This document shows, piece after piece, positions 59,210 through 64,000 of a stretch of DNA of 64,000 nucleotides. Numbering within the stretch: position 1 is the first letter of the stretch; each line of letters begins with the position of its first letter. Source of the DNA: Dyella monticola (GTDB taxonomy: Bacteria > Pseudomonadota > Gammaproteobacteria > Xanthomonadales > Rhodanobacteraceae); NCBI RefSeq assembly GCF_003363155.1, contig NZ_QRBE01000011.1:116123-180122 (forward strand), given 5' to 3'. The notes beneath the pieces are model-generated. The model did not search any database, was not told the DNA's origin, and saw nothing but the letters and a program-made list of their open reading frames with translations. Both the position numbers and the translations under genes were made by a program.

Positions 59210-61888
59210 ATGCCTGAACCTATTTGCCTGTCCGCCGCAGAGACCCCGCGCCGCCGTTCGATGCTTGCCTTGCTCGCCCTGCTGCTGTGGCCGCTTGCGA
59301 CCTGTGCCGCGCTGGCGCAAACCACGTCGCAATCCTTGGACGACGGCTGGCGGTTCCGCCTGGTGGACGCCGACGCGCAGGCCGCCACCCACCATGACGC
59401 CACGCATTGGCATGCCGCCGCCGTGCCGGGCACGGTGCAGACCGACCTGATGGCGGCCAAGCTGCTGCCCGATCCGTACTATCGCGACAACGAAGCGCGC
59501 GTGCAGTGGGTGGGCCTGGCCGATTGGCAGTACGAAACCACCTTTACCGTCGACAAGGCGACCCTCGCGCGCGATCACGTCGAGCTGGTGTTCGATGGCT
59601 TGGATACATTCGCCGATGTGTACCTCAACGGCAGCAAGCTCACCTCCGCCGACAACATGTTCCGGCGCTGGCGCGTGCCGGTGAAAACTGCGCTGCACGA
59701 AGGCAAGAACACGCTGGAAGTGCGGCTGTATTCGCCGATCAAGCGGCTGTTGCCCTGGTTGCTCAAGCAACCCTATGCGCTGCCCGGCGAATTCGATTCC
59801 GCCTTCAGCGACGAGCCCAAGGGCAAGCAGACGGCCAACTATGTGCGCAAGGCCGCCTATCAGTACGGTTGGGATTGGGGCCCGCGTATCGTCACCGAGG
59901 GCATCTGGCAGCCGGTGCACCTGGATAGCTGGAACGCGCTGCGCGTGGACGATTTCCATATCGCGCAGGATTACGTGAATGCCGATGCGGCGCATGTTTC
60001 CGCGCAGTTCGGCATCGATGCCGATGGCAGCACGCCGCTGCATGTGAGCGTGGATGCCATCGGGCCGGATGGACAGGTAGCCGCGCACGTCGAGCAGGAT
60101 GTCACGGTGGATTCGGGCAGCAACACCATCAGCTTGCCGTTGCGCATCGCGCACCCCAGGCGCTGGTATCCGGCCGGTTACGGCGCGCAGGACATGTACA
60201 CCTTCAAGGCCAGCATCCGCGACGCCCATAACGAGGTGTATAGCGCCGAGCATGCGACCGGCCTGCGCAGCGTCAGCCTGCTGCGCCAGAAGGATGCCTG
60301 GGGCAAGAGCTTCGCATTCGTGGTCAATGGCATTCCGGTGTTCGCCAAGGGCGCGGACATGATTCCGTTCGACAGCTTCCCGCCGCGCGCCACCAACGCG
60401 CAGATGGAACGTGTGCTGCAGTCGGCGCGCGACGCCAACATGAACATGGTGCGCATCTGGGGCGGCGGTTATTACCTGCCCGACGCGTTCTACGAAATGA
60501 CCGACCGGCTCGGCCTGATGGTATGGCAGGATTTCATGTTCGGCGGCGCCATTCCGCCGCGCGACGTGCCGTTCGTGGAGAACACACGCGAGGAAGCGAT
60601 CGAGCAAGTGAAGCGCTTGCGCGATCATCCCAGCATCGTGCTCTGGTGCGGCAATAACGAAGTGCAGACTGGCTGGGATTCCTGGGGCGATCGGCTGAAG
60701 CTCAAAGCCACCATCTCGCCGGAGGAGCGCGAAAACATCGTCATCGGCATGGTGAATCTTTTCAGCAACACGCTGCGCAACGTGGTCACCGAATACGACC
60801 CCACCGTACCGTATTGGGCCAGCACGCCCAGCACCGATTACGAAGGCCCCGCCAACGTGCTGTATGACGGTGATTACCACTACTGGAACGTGTGGTCGGG
60901 CGACGCCAAGCCGGTGACCGAATACTTGAACGTCACGCCGCGCTTCCAATCCGAATACGGCCTGCAATCGTTCCCGCAGATGCGCACGATCCGCGCGTTC
61001 ACCCAGCCCGGCGATCTGCAGCCGGAATCACCGGTGATGCGCGCGCACCAGAAGTTCGACAGCGGCAACGGCAACAAACGCCTGCTGCTCTACATCACGC
61101 GCAGTTTTGGCGATCCGAAGGATTTCGCGTCCTTCGTGTATCTGAGCCAGGTGATGCAAGCCAACGGCATCCAACTCGCCGCCGAACATTTGCGCGCCTC
61201 GCGCCCGCAGGCGATGGGCTCGCTGTACTGGCAGCTCAACGATGTGTGGCCGGGTGCGTCGTGGGCCAGCATCGACTACTTCGGCCGCTGGAAAGCCCTG
61301 CAATTCCACGCGCGGCGTTTCTATGCGCCGCTGATGATCGCGGCGTTGCGCAACAACGGGCAGACCACGGTGTCGCTGGTGTCCGATCAGACCACGCCGG
61401 TAAGCGCGCATTGGCGCATGCGTGTGATGGATTTCGCCGGCAAGGTGCTGCGCGAACACGAAGAGGCCGTCACCGCGCCGGCGCTAAGCAGTACCAAGAT
61501 AGCGACCTACAGCGATGCACAACTGCTCAACGGCGCCGATCCGCACGCGAGCTTTGCCGTGTTCGACTGGCTCGATGGCGACAAGGTGATTTCCAGCAAC
61601 CTGGTGTTCTTCGACGAAGCCAAGGCACTGACGTTGCCGTTGCCGCATATCCACACCACGCTTCAAGCAGCTGGCGCCGGCTACACCCTGATGCTGTCGA
61701 GCGATGTGCTGGCGCGTGATGTGTGGGTGTCCTTCGGCGATCTTGATGCGGACGTATCGGACAACGCGTTCGACCTCTTGCCGGGACAGAGCGTGACGCT
61801 GACGGTGCACAGCAAGCGTGGGCTGGATGCGTTGAAGCACGCCTTGCAAGTGCAGGATCTGGCGAACGTGATGCATGCCGCTCATTAA
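59210..61888 (+). CDS. exported GH2 beta-mannosidase
   Basis: An 892-residue glycoside hydrolase from ATG 59210. Signal peptide ~20-40 (SMLALLALLLWPLATCAALA). The GH2 order is visible: sugar-binding jelly-roll (~45-220, DDGWRFRLVDADAQAA, YETTFTVDKATLARDHVELV), Ig-like domain, then a TIM barrel (~330-680) with RIWGGGYYLPDAFYEMTDRL, the acid/base E484 in LWCGNNEVQTGW and the nucleophile E582 in FQSEYGLQSFP. This combination, with WGGG and WCGNNE, is typical of exo-beta-mannosidases, which release beta-mannose from N-glycan cores and mannans. Followed by GH125. Confidence 0.9.
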   Translation: MPEPICLSAAETPRRRSMLALLALLLWPLATCAALAQTTSQSLDDGWRFRLVDADAQAATHHDATHWHAAAVPGTVQTDLMAAKLLPDPYYRDNEARVQWVGLADWQYETTFTVDKATLARDHVELVFDGLDTFADVYLNGSKLTSADNMFRRWRVPVKTALHEGKNTLEVRLYSPIKRLLPWLLKQPYALPGEFDSAFSDEPKGKQTANYVRKAAYQYGWDWGPRIVTEGIWQPVHLDSWNALRVDDFHIAQDYVNADAAHVSAQFGIDADGSTPLHVSVDAIGPDGQVAAHVEQDVTVDSGSNTISLPLRIAHPRRWYPAGYGAQDMYTFKASIRDAHNEVYSAEHATGLRSVSLLRQKDAWGKSFAFVVNGIPVFAKGADMIPFDSFPPRATNAQMERVLQSARDANMNMVRIWGGGYYLPDAFYEMTDRLGLMVWQDFMFGGAIPPRDVPFVENTREEAIEQVKRLRDHPSIVLWCGNNEVQTGWDSWGDRLKLKATISPEERENIVIGMVNLFSNTLRNVVTEYDPTVPYWASTPSTDYEGPANVLYDGDYHYWNVWSGDAKPVTEYLNVTPRFQSEYGLQSFPQMRTIRAFTQPGDLQPESPVMRAHQKFDSGNGNKRLLLYITRSFGDPKDFASFVYLSQVMQANGIQLAAEHLRASRPQAMGSLYWQLNDVWPGASWASIDYFGRWKALQFHARRFYAPLMIAALRNNGQTTVSLVSDQTTPVSAHWRMRVMDFAGKVLREHEEAVTAPALSSTKIATYSDAQLLNGADPHASFAVFDWLDGDKVISSNLVFFDEAKALTLPLPHIHTTLQAAGAGYTLMLSSDVLARDVWVSFGDLDADVSDNAFDLLPGQSVTLTVHSKRGLDALKHALQVQDLANVMHAAH

Positions 61889-61943
61889 TGACAATCGTGC
61901 TTGCCGCCATGTTTCTGGAAAGCACGCAGACCCCTAGCCCGTC

Positions 61944-61963
61944 GTCCCGGCGAAAGCCGGGAC
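61944..61963. repeat. REP-like stem with GAAA loop
   Basis: Perfect 8-bp stem GTCCCGGC and GCCGGGAC closed by a GAAA tetraloop, 56 bases after the GH2 stop, within GTCCCGGCGAAAGCCGGGAC. This is the form of widespread intergenic repeats in beta/gammaproteobacteria; it may also serve as a terminator. No second copy was noticed in this window. Confidence 0.55.
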
Positions 61964-62092
61964 CCAGCGACTTGAAAACCTCGTAGAGACGCTTGCCCCC
62001 GCGTTCGCCGAAGCGATGGAACGGCAGCTTCTGGATGTGCGGGCAACGCTAAAACATCTGGCCTCCCACGTTAGCGCAGAGATCACCACGCC

Positions 62093-63529
62093 ATGCCTAC
62101 ACGCCGCGACTTCCTCAAACTCTTAGGCGCCGCTACAGCAACCGGCATGGCGGGCGTCGCGCTACCCGCGCTGGCGCAAAAGTCGGTGAGCTACACCAGC
62201 CACCGCCCGCCCCTCAACAAACGCAAATTCGTCAGCCAGGCCGTCGAACACGAGCTTGCGCGCGTGAAAGCAGCCATCGGAGATCCCAAGCTCGCCTGGA
62301 TGTTCGAGAACTGCTACCCCAACACGCTCGATACCACCGTGGAACTGGGCACGCTCGACGGCAAGGCGGATACCTTCGTGATCACCGGCGACATCGACGC
62401 GATGTGGCTGCGCGATTCCTCGGCACAGGTGGTGCCGTATATCCCCCTCGCCAAAGGCGATACATCACTGCAACGCCTGTTTCGCGGCTTGATTCGCCGC
62501 CAGGCGCGCTGCATTCGCATCGATCCCTACGCCAACGCGTTCCTGCCCGATCCGCACGCTCCGCCGCTGTCGTGGGCGCGCCATGACGATACGGACATGA
62601 AACCGGGCGTCGGCGAACGCAAGTGGGAAGTGGATTCGCTGTGCTACCCCATCCGAGTTGCACACAGCTACTGGCAAGCCACCGGCGATACCGAGCCGTT
62701 CGACGACGATTGGCGCGAAGCGATGCATCTCGTGCTGAAAACCTTCCGCGAACAGCAGCGCAAACACGATCACGGCCCGTATCACTTCCAACGCACCTCG
62801 CCCATTCCCACCGAAACGCTGATGCTCGGCGGCTACGGCAACCCCACGCACCCGAACGGCATGATCCACTCCATGTTTCGCCCTTCCGACGATGCGTGCG
62901 TGTATCCGCTCTCCGTGCCATCCAATCTGTTTGCGGTGCACGTACTGCGGCAACTTGCGCGCATGAGCCGCACCATTCACCACGACGCCGCGTTCGCATC
63001 GGACTGCGAAGCACTCGCCAACGAAGTGGAACAGGCCGTGCAGAAAGACGGCCACATGCACGACGCCGATGGACAAGCCTTCTGGGCCTACGAAATCGAC
63101 GGCTTCGGCAACCAGATTTTCATGGACGACACCAACGTCCCCAGCCTGCTCGCACTCCCCTACCTCGGCTGCTGCGAACGCAACGACGCCGTCTACCAAC
63201 GCACGCGCGATCATGCATGGAGCTTCCGCAACCCCTACTTCTTCCGCGGCAAGGCCGCCGAAGGCATCGGCGGCCCGCACGAAGGCCTGCGCATGATCTG
63301 GCCGATGTCGATCATGATCTATGCGCAAACCAGCAACAGCGTCGCAGAAATCCGTCAGTGCCTCACCTGGCTGCGCAACACCGATGCAGGCACCGGTTTC
63401 ATGCACGAATCCTTCGACCAGGACGATCCCTCGCATTTCACGCGCAGTTGGTTTGCCTGGGCCAACAGCTTGTTTGGCGAGTTGATCGTGGATGTGCAGC
63501 GCAATCATCCGGAGTTGTTGCGCGCGTAA
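62093..63529 (+). CDS. GH125 exo-alpha-1,6-mannosidase, Tat-exported
   Basis: A 478-residue enzyme. The start ATG 62093 gives a twin-arginine signal, TRRDFLKLLGAATATGMAGV, so it is exported folded. The mature protein has the GH125 plan: ENCYPNTLDTTVELGTLDGK, TGDIDAMWLRDSSAQVVPYI, KWEVDSLCYPIRVAHSYWQA and IFMDDTNVPSLLALPYLGCC, the last near the expected catalytic Asp and Glu region. GH125 enzymes remove alpha-1,6-linked mannose from N-glycans or yeast mannan. Together with the GH2 enzyme, and the fucosidase at 7.8 kb, it indicates mannose-rich glycan use. Confidence 0.92.
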   Translation: MPTRRDFLKLLGAATATGMAGVALPALAQKSVSYTSHRPPLNKRKFVSQAVEHELARVKAAIGDPKLAWMFENCYPNTLDTTVELGTLDGKADTFVITGDIDAMWLRDSSAQVVPYIPLAKGDTSLQRLFRGLIRRQARCIRIDPYANAFLPDPHAPPLSWARHDDTDMKPGVGERKWEVDSLCYPIRVAHSYWQATGDTEPFDDDWREAMHLVLKTFREQQRKHDHGPYHFQRTSPIPTETLMLGGYGNPTHPNGMIHSMFRPSDDACVYPLSVPSNLFAVHVLRQLARMSRTIHHDAAFASDCEALANEVEQAVQKDGHMHDADGQAFWAYEIDGFGNQIFMDDTNVPSLLALPYLGCCERNDAVYQRTRDHAWSFRNPYFFRGKAAEGIGGPHEGLRMIWPMSIMIYAQTSNSVAEIRQCLTWLRNTDAGTGFMHESFDQDDPSHFTRSWFAWANSLFGELIVDVQRNHPELLRA

Positions 63530-63806
63530 GCGATGGGTGGGTGGTGGCGTCAACCGCTACGCGTTCGCACCACGATGGGATAACCCGATCCGCGCGTGCT
63601 TCGCGTAGGACGCGTAGGCGTTCGCCAACGTGTCGAAGCACCCAGCACCGACAGATTTTCCGCAGCGCTTTATGCGAAGGTGCGGTAGTCGGGCGTGCCC
63701 ATCCGAGTGATGACCGCGACACGCCCGACATGATGTGAAGTATCGCGGATCGCCCGAGTTACGACCTCAAGCGACCCGCTGGCCACCACCAACTGATTCG
63801 GAGTTA

Positions 63807-63941
63807 ATGATGGTTGTTCTCGATCATACGGCACCCGCACGTCCTCGTGCTCCCGCAGCGGTGCATTTCACCTACTTCACCACCGCGCTGACGGCGCGGC
63901 GTCGAGCCAAAGTGGGCATTCGTCAAAACGGAAGCAGCTGA
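63807..63941 (+). CDS. possible 44-residue ORF, unknown
   Basis: Starts at ATG 63807 (ATGATG) after CGGAGTTA, a fair ribosome-binding site. The product is short and basic at the C terminus (FTTALTARRRAKVGIRQNGS). No family recognised; it could be chance. Confidence 0.25.
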   Translation: MMVVLDHTAPARPRAPAAVHFTYFTTALTARRRAKVGIRQNGSS

Positions 63942-63981
63942 TTCCGACAAAACGAGCAGGTTTTTTCCTGTAGCCCTACAC

Positions 63982-64000
63982 GCCGCGCGCAATGCGCGGC
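63982..64000. terminator. stem-loop at the right edge
   Basis: GCCGCGC-GCAAT-GCGCGGC, a perfect 7-bp stem ending at the last base, so any following T-run is outside the window. It would suit termination of an upstream plus-strand transcript. Confidence 0.3.

Larger units (their letters stand above)
63530..64000. other. 471-base right-edge segment, no well-supported gene
   Basis: After GH125 there is only one short candidate reading frame (63807-63941, listed separately) and a stem at 63982-64000. Nothing else is recognisable before the window ends. Confidence 0.45.

Noticed and set aside
59111..60967. 618-codon open frame on the minus strand
   Set aside because: Antisense to the GH2 mannosidase with its catalytic glutamates; a by-product of high G+C content.

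Overview
This window looks like chromosomal DNA of a Gram-negative gammaproteobacterium of the Xanthomonadales, most likely Rhodanobacteraceae (Dyella/Luteibacter/Rhodanobacter-like). The reasons are the high G+C content, tight ATGA/GTGA gene overlaps, many outer-membrane and TonB-dependent functions, several RND/HlyD/NodT efflux genes, and the family types present (AIM24, DUF5996, CsbD, FecI/FecR/TonB receptor, GH125). This placement is inference from gene content; no rRNA or tRNA gene was recognised. I saw no insertion sequence, prophage or CRISPR array.

Layout. 1-3.8 kb: start of a YadA-like trimeric autotransporter (runs off the left edge), an AraC regulator and a LuxR-type response regulator. 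4.3-11.9 kb: ClC channel with CBS domains, AIM24 protein, secreted GH29 alpha-L-fucosidase, pyrroline-5-carboxylate reductase-like protein, GNAT, GST and small membrane proteins. 12.0-15.3 kb: an autoregulated BlaI/BlaR1-type pair with two clear operators, then a secreted alpha/beta hydrolase. 15.7-21.3 kb: a three-gene RND efflux operon (outer-membrane factor, adaptor, permease). 21.8-23.7 kb: truncated LysR, GST, DUF5996. 24.0-29.7 kb: an aaeXAB-like aromatic-acid efflux operon with its own NodT outer-membrane factor and a divergent LysR regulator. 29.7-35.3 kb: a TetR/SDR/hydrolase/CGNR group sharing a promoter motif, in which two enzymes lack a catalytic residue. 35.4-40.2 kb: DUF427, DUF2845, an OmpR/EnvZ-like two-component pair, a Gly/Ser/Thr-rich secreted protein and an esterase. 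40.2-41.7 kb: an orphan candidate type VI secretion effector of the vgr-related metallopeptidase kind, interrupted by a one-base frameshift, followed by a possible periplasmic immunity protein. 42.0-46.5 kb: asparagine synthetase, GT39 glycosyltransferase, methyltransferase. 46.5-49.7 kb: small secreted protein, CsbD, and a MASE1-PAS-PAS-GGDEF diguanylate cyclase. 50.0-58.6 kb: PHP metallohydrolase, STN-type TonB receptor, FecR, ECF sigma factor, 2OG-Fe(II) oxygenase and a LOV-histidine kinase-receiver hybrid. 59.2-63.5 kb: GH2 beta-mannosidase and Tat-exported GH125 exo-alpha-mannosidase.

How parts fit. The fucosidase and the two mannosidases point to use of mannose- and fucose-containing host or fungal glycans, and the FecIR-controlled TonB receptor is a possible importer for that or another nutrient. 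Three separate efflux/detoxification blocks (RND, aae-like, BlaIR) plus GSTs and SDRs suggest a soil or plant-associated habitat rich in aromatic and antibiotic compounds. The most unusual locus is the orphan effector/immunity-like pair at 40.2-41.7 kb.
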